From positions 54,678,546-54,742,545 of the forward strand of contig OY997589.1 of NCBI GenBank assembly GCA_963921825.1: a stretch of 64,000 bases of DNA, read 5' to 3'. Of the stretch, positions 24,501 through 35,782 are shown piece after piece. The notes below the pieces were generated by a model that saw only the letters and a program-made list of their open reading frames with translations, was not told the origin of the DNA and ran no database searches. The translations under genes and the position numbers were made by a program. Within the stretch, counting starts at the first letter, position 1. The number at the start of each line of letters is the position of its first letter. This stretch comes from Erodium maritimum (taxonomy: Eukaryota > Streptophyta > Magnoliopsida > Geraniales > Geraniaceae).

Positions 24501-25815
24501 CTGTGATTGCATGGAGGTTGGGGCCCGCCTGACAACAAAGGGGTGCCACGGGGTCGCGCGCGTAAGGGTTGGCTAGCCTTCCGACTAACCATCCGTAAAG
24601 TGTGCAGTTTTATGCGATGAAGGACGGCTCCGCTTCCGACTAGCTATCGGAAAAGTATTGCTGTATATGTCGCGAACAGGTCGACCGCCTGGCCCGACTG
24701 CGTGTCGGGGAAAGTTGCGTGGGGCAGGCTCAAGCCAAGCCGGTTAGCAACCGGCACTGAGTAGCTGGAGTGCGATCCTTTGTGATCTTTATTTTTGTGT
24801 GCGATCCTTTGTGATCTTGGGTGTTGCGTGGTTATTATTTACGTTTTTGGTTGAGGTCGTAACCGTTGTGTCGGGTCTACATTACGCGTCTGGGTTTTGA
24901 GTTGGTTGGGAAATTCTAATAGTCGTTTTGCGTGACCGTCAGTCTAATTTGTGTTTTTGGGGTAAAAGTCCCTGGGGTTGTTGTGGTCGGGTTCCCAGCA
25001 TTTCGGCTGGTATGTCGTGGTCAACCCGGTATCCGTGGCGGTGAGCGAAATGGTCACCCCCTGCTACTTTTCCTGCAGGTACTGGTCGTAAGACGGACTA
25101 GGAGAGCCCTCGAAGCTAGAAGAGCTGGGAGCGGGAGTCCGGATTTTTGGGAGTCTAGCGACGTACATGTTGGTTTTTGTCCGCTTGTTTTGGACGCTTT
25201 TCAGTTGTAAAATATTGTTTTTGATCAACATAAGTGGTGTTTTTAAGCAGTTTATTAAAAAGTTTGAAAATGATTTTATTGTTTCACCCTTTGCGTTCCG
25301 GGTTTGGTCCTGCCGAATTCGGGGCGTGACATGAGAAGACGGGGAGGAAGCTAGCCAGGACGTCAGCTAATAAGATTGGTTTGGTTTATTCTCGAGGTAG
25401 GGTAGAGTAGGAAACTCCACTCTTAATTTAAAGAATGCTAATAGTATGCCTATAGGATAATAATAACCGGAAAGGTCCTAGTTTGCATATAGGATGTGGT
25501 TCCCTAGAATAACCGCTTTCAATTATGTTAATAACCGGAAGAGTCTTAGTATGCATATAGGATGTGATTAACTAGTTTAACCGCTTTCAATGATTGGGAA
25601 ATTGCCGTGTTGGTAGAATGGCCATGACGAGCCTTAGGATTGTTTGTGTTTGTGTTGAATTGTGATCAATGGCATCAAATTCCGATGCATGTTTCATTCC
25701 TTGGATAATACAAGAGTCATACTAAACTAGATGAATTGTGATAATTGCAATGTGAATGGTTGGATAATACACATCGGACTCCCGAATGTTTTAATGTGAT
25801 CATGTAATTGTGCCT
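21521..25815 (+). repeat. Ty3/gypsy LTR, plus orientation, interrupted and lacking its 3' end
   Basis: Starts TGTAAGAACCGCCTCCGG directly in a satellite monomer. Parts are 21521-22791 and 25332-25815, with a solo LTR nested between them. The family is close to the minus-strand element's LTR (TGTAAGACCCGCCCCCGG at 35782 and 26741): both share the GATCCCGGT..AACCGGTGAATCC start, a GC-rich minisatellite of GGCACGGTCC/CTCTGAG words (about 22400-22590), and a downstream part with AATAACCGGAA and GCATATAGGATGTG words repeated twice at 25468-25590. The 3' end is lost where the inverted minus-strand LTR starts near 25816. No internal domain adjoins it. Confidence 0.8.
22792..25331 (+). mobile_element. 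solo LTR (gypsy chromovirus family) nested in another LTR
   Basis: Begins TGTAAGAACCGCTCCAAG and ends ATTCGGGGCGTGACA. It is flanked by the exact 5-bp duplication TGAGA at 22787-22791 and 25332-25336. There is no internal region, so it is a solo LTR left by LTR-LTR recombination. Same family as the 37922-41764 LTR (shared CCGTGTGGGGCCCACTTG, GGTAAGAACCCGTC and GGACTAGGAG words). It carries three imperfect copies of a ~65-bp unit around 24280-24425 (GGCCATGTGTGCCT..GGGGTGTTGAACC), but lacks the long 120-bp and 29-bp arrays of the other copy. Confidence 0.9.
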
Positions 25816-26741
25816 TGTGGCACGTTCCGTTCCACTCAGAGGGCCGGAATGTGGCACGTTCCGTTCCACTCAGAGGGCCGGAATGTGACACTCTCCATAC
25901 CACGTTCCGTATCAAACCTGACCAGTTTCTTCTCCTTTCTTCCCCAACTCGAGTTTCATGAACATCACCATAAAAACCCCATTTCCAAGTCCTCTCAACT
26001 CCAAATTGTTCATCCAAAGTTACCCAACATCAACACCCTCAATGGGTTCATCAAAACTTCAACCAAAATACAATCCAAACATCCTACTTCACTACTTCTT
26101 CTCCAAGCAACACCCACAAAGCAAGTTCTTCAACTTTTAAGCCACAACCCACAAAACCCATAGATTGGAAGTGGATGAAATGGAGGGTTAAGAGTATCCT
26201 TACCTCTAGGGAGATGAGATGAAGAAGATGAAGTGAAAATGGAGCCAAAAGGAATGAGCTCTCCTCCTCCTCTCTCCTAGTGAATTTCGGCTGCACCAAC
26301 AAGGAATGAGCTGAATTGTTGCTCTCTTTCCTTTAAATGACCTAAAATGTCAATTTACTCAAAAGCCCTTAAGGTCTTATCCCTTTAAAGGTAAGTTAGG
26401 AGGGTATGAGGGTCATTTGAAGTCCCATTTTCATCCTTCAAGCCAAGCATGACAAGTGTCATATGAGATCACTCCCACTTAAACAATTTCCATCTTTCCA
26501 ATATTTTATCGGAAAACAACCGATAAAAAGTCCAGATTTGACCGACGGTTGACTTTAACAAAAAAACAGTCAAATTGAAGGAAACGGCCCAACTAAGCTA
26601 ACCGTGAAGTTGTCTAAGCTTTTTGGTCCCCGGAAAGGTCCCGAATGACTTTTCGAGTCATCGGTTGACTTTTCCGGCCGAAAGTCAAACTTAGCTAGGA
26701 TTCACCGGTTCTACCGGGATCGACCGGGGGCGGGTCTTACA
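25816..26741 (-). repeat. truncated 3' LTR of the minus-strand gypsy element
   Basis: Minus-strand start TGTAAGACCCGCCCCCGG at 26741 follows a polypurine tract. It matches 34830-35782 closely. It breaks off within a 34-bp minisatellite (unit word TGTGGCACGTTCCG), joining head-to-head with the plus-strand LTR piece that ends near 25815. Confidence 0.87.
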
Positions 26742-26756
26742 ATCTACCCCCCTTAA
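26742..26756 (-). other. polypurine tract of the minus-strand gypsy element
   Basis: The minus strand reads CTTTTAAGGGGGGTAGAT just 5' of TGTAAG, the arrangement typical of chromovirus 3' ends. The same tract occurs at 37906-37921 in the plus-strand element. Confidence 0.85.
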
Positions 26757-26790
26757 AAGAATTTTGTCCTCGAAATTAAAAACAAGTAAC

Positions 26791-27187
26791 TCAATGGTCG
26801 AACAGGTAGGGATACTTCACGCGGATCTCATCCCTACACTCCCAAGTGGACCCTGCTCCTCGGTGTCTCCACGGTACTAAAACCAACGGAATCGTCTTGT
26901 TCCGCAGGACCTTCTCCTTTGTACCCAAGATCTCGACTGGCTGCTCCTCATATGTGACATCATCCGTTACCTCGATGTCTGACCACTTTATAATGTGGGA
27001 AGGATCTGTCGTGCACTTCCGCAATTGGGACATGTGGAAAAATGTTATGCACGTTCCCGAGCTGCGGTGGCAACGCTACCCGATAAGCTACGGCTCCAAT
27101 CCGATCCAAGATCTCAAATGTTCGATAAACTGCGGGGCCAACTTGCCTCCGTCGTTGTCGATCCGCTAAGGCCCCTCTTAGGTTCAC
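26791..27187 (-). pseudogene. integrase C-terminus and chromodomain, broken
   Basis: The frame ending at 26960 encodes VGPAVYRTFEILDRIGAVAY then RVALPPQLGNVHNIF, the conserved integrase C-terminal GPFEIL/YRLALPP..VHNVFHVS block. After a frameshift the frame from 27033 encodes MSQLRKCTTDPSHIIKWSDI, then EEQPVEILGTKEKVLRNKTI and WRHRGAGSTWECRDEIR, which is a group II chromodomain. The protein would tether integration to modified chromatin. Only this terminal piece of pol is readable in the element. Confidence 0.85.
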
Positions 27188-27189
27188 TC

Positions 27190-29900
27190 TCAGAGAAATC
27201 TGATCCCGCGATGAAACTCAGTAGGCCCGCGCCTTTCGTCTGTGTAACTCTTCTGTAGGCTCTACTCGGTCTTTAACTGTTTTCCGCATTCACTCGACCT
27301 TTACCAACTCGTGCTTCACTAGTTCACGCTAGTTACTCAAAAAGCCATACTTGGCGGTGATCAACAGCCTTTCTCCACAGTTCGCAGTTTTGACATGCAA
27401 CCCTAACTCAAGAACCACTGAGGTACCCAACACGTCAAAGAACACTCAAATCGTTAAGGAATACCGGAGGACGGTATAAATCATCCTATACCGGAATCCT
27501 ACCTCGGTATAGACGTCGTACTGAAAAAAACTCTATAACGGTCTGGATATTCTATACCGGAATCTCCCGTCGGTCATAGATATCGTGTCGAAACACCTCG
27601 CAATGCGAACTGAAGTAGGAACTTACACGTCGACATAACCACTCAGTTTCCTTCTTAGTAACTTTTACAGGGACAACTTGCCCAGAAATCCAATATTCGC
27701 CATGCTAAGACCAACCACAAACGATTACCCGATCAAGTAAAACGTAACAACCACTACCTCAAGACAAAGTATCTCATGATCATTGCACGGTCCGGAACAA
27801 CCATCCGGTTTACCACATCCGATGGACCAATAATGCGCAACTCAAAGGGTAAATCGTACCCACCTCCGATACTGAGGAATGCCAGAAACGATCTTGGCAA
27901 CCTCTAACAGACTCCAGTTTTAGTGTAGACGGCGGACCGTCATCAATAACTTCGACGTAGATACCTCTTATCATGATCCTCAACTGTACCGGTATCACAT
28001 CGGATAGAACGACTTCGGTTCTGACATGCCATACCGGGATCTTCCTTCGGTATGGGTGTATTATCGGAAAACTCCGAAAATCGGACAAGGACGGAGCCAT
28101 CCGAAGGTGTGACTCCTCAATTTTTCTTTAGTAACCGTCTCCCGAATAGTTCACACTAGAACTCCAAACAGGTCTTGTCACGACCTAACACACTCAAGAC
28201 GAGCAAGCAACACACAAACGTGATCATCCAAATAAAGGTCCTCATAACCACTGCGGGGTTTGGAACAATCGCTCGTTTCATCACATCTCATGAAAAAGGT
28301 AGGTATACCTCCGCCAAGCAACGGGTACCGCGTACCATCATATAGTCGAAAAGCGGCATGCCTCAAACGTAACTTACTCAACACCTCCCGTCATGCTAAG
28401 TCTAGCATACGGGTGCGTCACACAACTAACCCCCACGGAACTCGTAACCACACTCCTCAACTCAGGACCCCACCACACTCACAAGCATGGTCGAACGAAC
28501 CCACACCACCGCAACCACATCAATTAACAGGTCATCACACACCCAGGGTAAACGATAAAGCACAAATGTGCCTCGCACACAGCCAACATCACGCACATCT
28601 GTCACAACGGTTAGACCTGAACACGGTCCTCAACCTGGTACGGGTCAGTTACACGTCACGTATCACAAACACAACTCGCGGTAAGCCAACCACATCTCAC
28701 TGTGATCACTCGAAAAGGTTATCCAACTCGCGATATTTCTCTTGACATCAAAACTAGTTCTCAGCATCTGATCAACCACTTCACAAGTCATCTCACCTGA
28801 ATCATCATAACACGAGACAATGGTTCTCAAAACCGGTGCATGGTTCAGTACCACCATGAACTCTACCAACATTTAATTGGACAAACGACGTACAACAACA
28901 CGGACCAAAGAACCCCTCACTGGCACTTGGTCAAAAGTAGGCGTCCTTCAAGACACCAAAATTAAACGCACGAAATTACCCTCGACTGCGAACCACGACC
29001 CAAGGTCGATTGCCCAAGGTTATCCCAACCGACGGTATTTCTTATACCGTTGACACCCGCTCACGAGTTACCAATCAAACAAAACTTAAAGTCAGGTCCA
29101 CCCAAGTCACCTCTTAAGGAGTAATCAACACGCACTGAGATCTCGAAAATCTTGAAAAGTTGAGAAACCCGCGCGGTTCCGTCATTCGCTACTTGACAAA
29201 TTAAAACTCACAACAGTTAGCTCTTAATCTTTCTTGTGCTCACACGTGGCACAAAATCCGACCTATCATACAATTCCTCGTTCGGTGCCATCTTGTTACT
29301 GGCCTGAAAGCTTGTGGTAGTCGCCCTCAACTATCTGTAGCTGGTATTTCAACGCGAGGTGCTCTCGCTTCGAGGACATAACCCCATGGTTAAGCTTAGT
29401 CCTTTTGGGGATAACATAAGAAACACACCTTCATTTAGTTCCTCACGTATGGCACACACTCGTGCAACCTTCGCTTGCTAACAAGGATGTGAAACAACAT
29501 CGTCTCGACGGTTTGAATCTTATAACTTAAATCTTGTAGCGGGGTTAGAAGAACTGGAGATTACGACTACTGTGGGTATGGGCCCACCACACTTCCGCTG
29601 CGCTACTCTGATCTTATCGTTGCTCGGTCATCTCCGGTGACCGGTCGGACCGTTTACTGGTCAAGGCTGCGGCCTTTCACTGCTCGGCATTCGTCGCTGA
29701 TGGCGCTTGATGAACGCTTGCTGTTTCAGCACTCGGTTCTTAAAATTCGACCTGCACTATCGGAGAAGAAAAGAACCTTAAATCTGACTAAGTTTGTTAC
29801 TCCACTTCCCAACTCCCACTGATGCTAGTCGGTACTACCATACCTCTTGTCGATGTGGTTAAAGCACCGGTGGGCTTAATAGTGTTAAACTCGCTCGATC
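27190..29900 (-). other. unreadable internal region of the gypsy element
   Basis: About 2.7 kb where pol should lie. I see no RT, RNase H or integrase catalytic motifs. Only short frames occur, with none resembling a known domain (a piece near 28384-28178 ending YLDDHVCVL is only vaguely RT-like). TATACCGGAAT-like words recur near 27480-27570. Heavy mutation or non-retroviral filler sequence are both possible. Confidence 0.5.
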
Positions 29901-30830
29901 AATACGTCACCACGAACCAATACACCAGTGTAAAGCTCAAGTGTCAGCTGACACGAAATCCAAAATGTAATCGGTAACAAGTACTCTACGCGATCTCAAG
30001 ATCGGTATCAAGTTCTCACTCGGCCCCGGTAATCAGGTACGCTCGGCCCTACCGCATCGAAGGTCCTCCTCTCGATGGGATGAAAGAATTTACTACTCTG
30101 GCAGCATGTTCTCTTGTCGGCTCTCGTAGGTCGACCTGTGAAACGGTTCGTAGATCCATCGCTCAACTGGCATTCTTGGCCTAGACGTTCCAACTGTTTG
30201 CAAAGGGGCAAACCATGCCACCGAGGCAGGTCCAACGGACGCTACTTCTCCACCCATCGTGCCTCACCGGATTGGGTCTGTTAATGGAAGAATCCTGAGG
30301 TCCCCTGCCTCCACAGATTGCGACTCTCTGACGGCCTCAAGAAGCCTCTCGGCCTCGACCTGGTCTTCCGCGCCTTGGCGGTTTCCCAACATGTCTCTCT
30401 AACGCTAGTGTTTGCTCCACTAGTGCTGAATCGTCCACGGATCTGAAGCAATGACTCAATCTGTGCCAAGAGAACCGAGTCCCTTCTCAAATGCCTACGA
30501 CAGCTCTTCTCGGTCGGCACCATCCCGGGTGCGAAGCGATACGGGGACATGAACCTCGCCTAATACCCCTAGACGGCCACCCCTTTCTATCGCAGATCAA
30601 AACTGCTGGCCTCGGTCATCTCGAATAGATCAAAGGAAACACTGTCCCAAGGACAGTCCGCTGAACGGTTGGAGGTCATTTCCAGATCTGGTTTGCACAC
30701 GTTGCTTCCAGTATCGTGCTTCTCCCTCGGCTGGGGGGGTCGTGGAACATATTCTCCAACGAGTATCCGAATACTCTAAACGGATTAAGGTTGTGGGTAA
30801 TCCCCTCCAACCATAATACAACTGCCTCGG
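29900..30830 (-). pseudogene. gag-like traces of the gypsy element
   Basis: Minus-strand frames from 30821 read TTLIRLEYSDTRWRICSTTP then PAEGEARYWKQ, which resembles the chromovirus gag core (..MEYTFDLLQC.EE.K...A...L.GEA..WW). Downstream frames are short and arginine-rich, with scattered Cys (CCQSS), without a clear zinc knuckle. Order on the strand (after the leader, before pol) fits gag. Low confidence beyond the core trace. Confidence 0.5.
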
Positions 30831-33034
30831 GGTCTGAATTCCCGGATTAAACTGGTGTACTCAACTCATGAAAACTCCTGAGTGCCTGGGCCGTGTAACC
30901 GTCCATCTGGCCTGGCATCTCGGTATTGACCGCGTCGGCGGTAGGCACAGACTCTTGTGCCGGTGTTGTAGTCTCAAGCTGAGCGCATCTAGCACTGCGC
31001 GAACCACCTCATCAATCGGGCCGCTTGAGTCGGTTCTACGACTAGAGGAACTCTAGGTGATGACCCTACCGGTCTATCCCTAAAACTCAGGTGCTCCGTG
31101 GAAGTAGCTCCCTGGGCGCTCACTGCCCCTGCCAGAACAATAGCTGGTGTCTGGCTCTGCCCCACAATTGGACGGCTATTGGTACTCTCCAGGATATAAA
31201 CACGTGACCTCTCGCCAGCTCACTGCCCTTAGTAGATGTAGGTTCAAATCTCGGTTTAACCCAATCGGTTCGATTCACCAAAACATGACGTTGTCGTGCG
31301 TCTCCACCGGATCCCTCTTGGATCAAAAGTAAGTCGTAAAGTCAAAAGTAACACTTACGTAGACAAGAGACCCGCACCTCGTGCGTCTCACAGAAAACAA
31401 AGGTTCGATCAAGTACAAGGACGTTCACGCGCGTCTCACAAGTCACCCAAGGTTTTACAGCTCTTAAGCTTAGTAGGTATATATATACTCATATATAATA
31501 GCAGACAAGTTCGCATCTCTATGCGTCTCACAACAACAACCAGCGATTTAAGCAATCAACCACCAACTCCCACAGGAGGGTTCCAACTCAAGCACACCAC
31601 ACAAGCACAAATCAATAGGCATACCCCTTGCTCGGGTATCCTCCCACAAAGAGGGGTTTAGCCCTTAACACAATTCAATTCAATAATCACCCTTCACATT
31701 TCCTTCCTTTCCGTGGATTCCCATTTCTTAACTTTTACCCAAACTTTTCCATATCGATCTCATGTTGTTACAACCCGATTCAGGTGTCCCCGAACCTCAT
31801 TGTAACAACTTGACATCGAACCATCACACTCGACTGCAGTGACGCCCGTGAGTCGCCCCGTGATAGTACAAACACTTTAGTTCTACCAACTTTCGGCATG
31901 ACCCATTCGTATTTTTCCTTAACCCTCCGCTTAAGTGGGACAATTACCGACACAAATCCACAAGACAAAGTACGCAGAGTTCTCATGCTCGGCCAAAGAC
32001 ACCACACAGTCAACAAACGGAGTTCTCGTGCTCCTAAAGTACACAACGCAATCAATAAACGGAGTTCTCATGCTCCCAAATACTACGCGGTGCTCGTGCC
32101 CCAAACTCACCACACACGGGCATACGGGGTTCTCGTGCCCCAAATCTCGCCACACACGGGCACACGGGGTTCTCGTGCCCCAAATCTCGCCACACACGGG
32201 CACACGGGGTTCTCGCGCCCCAAATCTCAAAAATAGATTACGCTCGCAACTTACCGACACTCTAACTCGTAAGCCATCCAAAGAATGCTCGCAACCTCCC
32301 CCGAGACTCTAACTCGGTAAGGCCAGCCAAAGAATGCTCGCAACCTCCCCCGAGACTCTAACTCGGTCAGGCCAGCCAAAGACACCGACCTTAGTACACG
32401 GGCTCTCATGGCCACCCAAACACAAATAACAGCACGGGCTCTCATGGCCACTCAAGACTCAACAACAGTAACTCACGGCTCAGCAACCCCACGGCACTCA
32501 CGGTCATTCAAACCAAAGGCAAAGACACGGGTTCGACGACCCCACTCATAGTTCTCATACAGCGGGATACGGGGTTCTCGCGCCCCACCCAAAACACTCA
32601 ATACAAGCACACATGGAGTACTCATGCTCCAGAAAAGCGGTCAACCACAAATCAACACTTGACCACGACCCAACTACAACTTGAAAATTTTCGAAAAGAT
32701 CCACCAAAATGGCAACACCACCAACCGTTGGCTCACTCTACAATGAATGCTTAGCGGGTCGATCATCGCCCGTTAATCCAATTCCGATCTCAACCATTCG
32801 GCTTCACCGATCACTAGGGAGAGGATACCAATCAAGTAATGCAAACATTGTAGTGTAAAGATTTCATTTAGGACAACATTAAGGCAACTCATGACTCATA
32901 TCGTTCCAACTCTCCGCGTCAATGTTTTCAAATCGCGTCACTGAGTATCACGACTCAGATTCCCTAACTCTACCCACCTAATTGACTTCGGTCCGAGGTT
33001 TGAAAACCGGTTCACAAGACACCTGTTTCAAATG
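30830..33034 (-). other. repetitive 5' leader of the minus-strand gypsy element
   Basis: No coding region. Two short tandem arrays are present: a 40-bp unit at about 32101-32225 (CACACACGGG at 32111, 32151 and 32191) and a 49-bp unit at 32280-32378 (AAAGAATGCTCGCAACCTCC twice). Around them, looser copies of GGGGTTCTCGTGCCCC and GGGCTCTCATGGCCA recur at 31980-32600. Their wording resembles the arrays inside the gypsy LTRs. Confidence 0.6.
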
Positions 33035-33053
33035 AAACCAGGCTCTGATACCA
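33035..33053 (-). other. primer binding site of the minus-strand gypsy element
   Basis: The minus strand reads TGGTATCAGAGCCTGGTTT three bases inside the LTR end ...GGGGCGTGACA. TGGTATCAGAGC is the standard initiator Met-tRNA complement. Confidence 0.92.
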
Positions 33054-33056
33054 AAT

Positions 33057-35782
33057 TGTCACGCCCCAAATTCGGTTCTTGCCCGGACTCGAGGCATGGC
33101 TAGGATAAAACGATTAAAAGTCAATAACTCAACAATAACTTCCTGAAAATCTCTGATATAAAACTCAAGTCCACAAAACTCAATTTAATCACATAAATAA
33201 CCCTCCAGGGGTGTAATAATAATCCTCCAACAAGGTTTATTCAAAACTGAAATGAAATGAAAACGAAGTCTCTACAGGACACCCACACCAAGAAGCTCCC
33301 GAGCCTCTACTCCTCAAACAAGCATGTAATCACAACAATAAACTCATAGGGGTGAGCTTGCGCTCAGTAGGGAAAATACATAACAAGGTGGACTTTAAAC
33401 TCAATAATTTTCATCAGCAAAATCGACAAGATAAATCTTAACAATCACAGGCAATAGGTAAACCGATCAATGTCGTGGCACGTGTAGTCACCACCCTCCG
33501 ATCCACATATGATGTGTCCTCTCGGATTTTCCCTCCAATCCAGAGGAGACGCATATCATTGAGACTATCGGAAACACCCTTTAGGGCACATATCGTCGGA
33601 AGTCTCAGAAACGTCTCCAAAGGATTTTAGGTCCTCGGGAACCAAGGTATTACTCCCATAGGAAGCATACACTTGGGTAATTCAATAATAATCCAATAAT
33701 AATTGAGTAACACACTCAAACCGAAACACGAAGCAATCCATTCCCAACAAACACCACTTCACCATCACACATAGCTCACGCATCACCTTTTCACCACAAC
33801 ACACAGCACACGAATCACATGGTCACACACACGAATAACACAATCATAACTTACCGTTCACTTACCAGTTACGACCCATCGGGGCATCGATCACCTGATT
33901 GCACCGCTCGGTACAACCAGTCATACTCGATGCTCCAAACAACCATTTAAGGAAATCAAGCAATCATTCAAATACAGCCAACAGTTAAATACGAGTTCAA
34001 TCAACCGATCATGGAAACCTTCAAACGAGCATTCAAATATGCAATTCAACTAGTCCCATTAGACTCTTTCGCCTATCCACTAAGCAACCAAACAATCAAG
34101 CATGTGATCCTAACACGCAACTAATCCGAGGGCTTTGCCAAGGCCGCTCTACCAGTAAAACAATTCCCAAGTATTGAAAGCGAGTTACACTAGTGATTGG
34201 CATCCTAATCATTCACCACTAGACACTTCCGGTTATTAGTAATTGAAAGACAACTATTCTAGTGATTCCCATCCTATAGGCAATTCTAGGACCTTTCCAA
34301 TTTTATTAGCCTAACATGCATACTAAGCGTCATAAACGAGGAGTTAAGACTTTCCCTACATCAAGGTCTTCCTCTCAACACTCTGATGTCACAAACGATA
34401 GTCACCACACCGTTCTTCACACGGGTACCGGCAAGGTCTACGGTCTTCAAGGTCTTCGTTCCTCAACTCGCGTCCACGTTCTCCCTTCTTTCCTAGCTTG
34501 GTTCCACGGTCTTGGACCACAAAAGACCACAAAAGACTACCAAATTAGTTCACCCGACAAAGTGTTCTTCTCCTCAAAACACACAACAATGCTCAGAAAT
34601 GGATCAAGGTTTGAAGAGGTGATGTGGGAATCGAATTGAGCTAAAAGGAAGGGTTTTGGGCTCAGGGGGTCTGATACGGAATATGACCCATACCATGCCA
34701 CTCAGAGGGACGGAATGTGGCACGTTGGGCCAGAATGTGGCACGTTCCGTGCCACTCGGAGGGCCGGAATGTGGCACGTTCCGTGCCACTCAAAGGGCCG
34801 GGATGTGGCACGTTCCGTTCCACTCAGTGGGCCGGAATGTGGCACGTTCCGTTCCACTCAGAGGGCCGGAATGTGACACTCTCCATACCACGTTCCGTAT
34901 CAAACCTGACCAGTTTCTTCCCATTTCTTCCCTAACTCGAGTTTCATGAACATCACCATAAAAACCCCATTTCCAAGTCCTCTCAACTCCAAATTGTTCA
35001 TCCAAAGTTACCCAACATCAACACCCTCAATGGGTTCATCAAAACTTCAACCAAAATACAATCCAAACATCCTACTTCACTACTTCTTCTCCAAGCAACA
35101 CCCACAAAGCAAGTTCTTCAACTTTTAAGCCACAAACCACAAAACCCATAGATTGGAAGTGGATGAAATGGAGGGTTAAGAGTATCCTTACCTCTAGGGA
35201 GATGAGATGAAGAAGATGAAGTGAAAATGGAGCCAAAAGGACCAAGAACAAGCTCCAAAATCCAAGCTTTCTTCTCTATCTTCTTCCTCAAGAAATGAGC
35301 TCTCCTCCTCCTCTCTCCTAGTGAATTTCGGCTGCACCAACAAGGAATGAGCTGAATTGTTGCTCCCTTTCCTTTAAATGACATAAAATGTCAATTTACT
35401 CAAAAGCCCTTAAGGTCTTATCCCTTTAAAGGTAAGTTAGGAGGGTATGAGGGTCATTTGAAGTCCCATTTTCATCCTTCAAGCCAAGCATGACAAGTGT
35501 CATGTGAGGTCACTCCCACTTAAACAATTTCCAGCTTTCCAATATTTTATCGGAAAACAACCGATAAAAAGTCCATATTTGACCGACGGTTGACTTTAAC
35601 AAAAAAACAGTCAAACTGAAGGTAACGGCCCAACTAAGCTAACCGTGAAGTTGGCTAAGCTTTTTGGGCCCCGGAAAGGTCCCGAATGACTTTCCGAGTC
35701 ATCGGTTGACTTTTCCGATCGAAAGTCAAACTTAGCTAGGATTCACCGGTTCTACCGGGATCGACCGGGGGCGGGTCTTACA
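33057..35782 (-). repeat. 5' LTR of the minus-strand gypsy element, 2.73 kb
   Basis: Minus-strand start TGTAAGACCCGCCCCCGG at 35782, end ...AATTTGGGGCGTGACA at 33057. It contains about five copies of a 34-bp minisatellite (GGCCGGAATGTGGCACGTTC) at 34700-34880. The flank at 35783 (GAGTG) begins the decayed pol of a different, plus-strand gypsy element. Confidence 0.9.

Larger units (their letters stand above)
25816..35782 (-). mobile_element. Ty3/gypsy chromovirus-derived element, minus strand, coding eroded
   Basis: Read on the minus strand: 5' LTR (35782 to 33057), Met-tRNA primer binding site, about 2 kb of repetitive leader, weak gag traces, a long unreadable middle, an integrase C-terminus with chromodomain (27187 to 26791), polypurine tract and 3' LTR (26741 to about 25816, truncated). 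The two LTRs look about 97% identical over the stretch I compared, plus one ~50-bp deletion in the 3' LTR near 26252. No frame in the internal part exceeds about 130 codons. Target duplications cannot be tested because the 3' LTR end is lost. Confidence 0.85.

Noticed and set aside
28178-28384. Possible RT palm (YLDDHVCVL) in the minus-strand gypsy element
   Set aside because: Only a few residues resemble the RT palm; neighbouring RT motifs are absent and the catalytic context does not fit.
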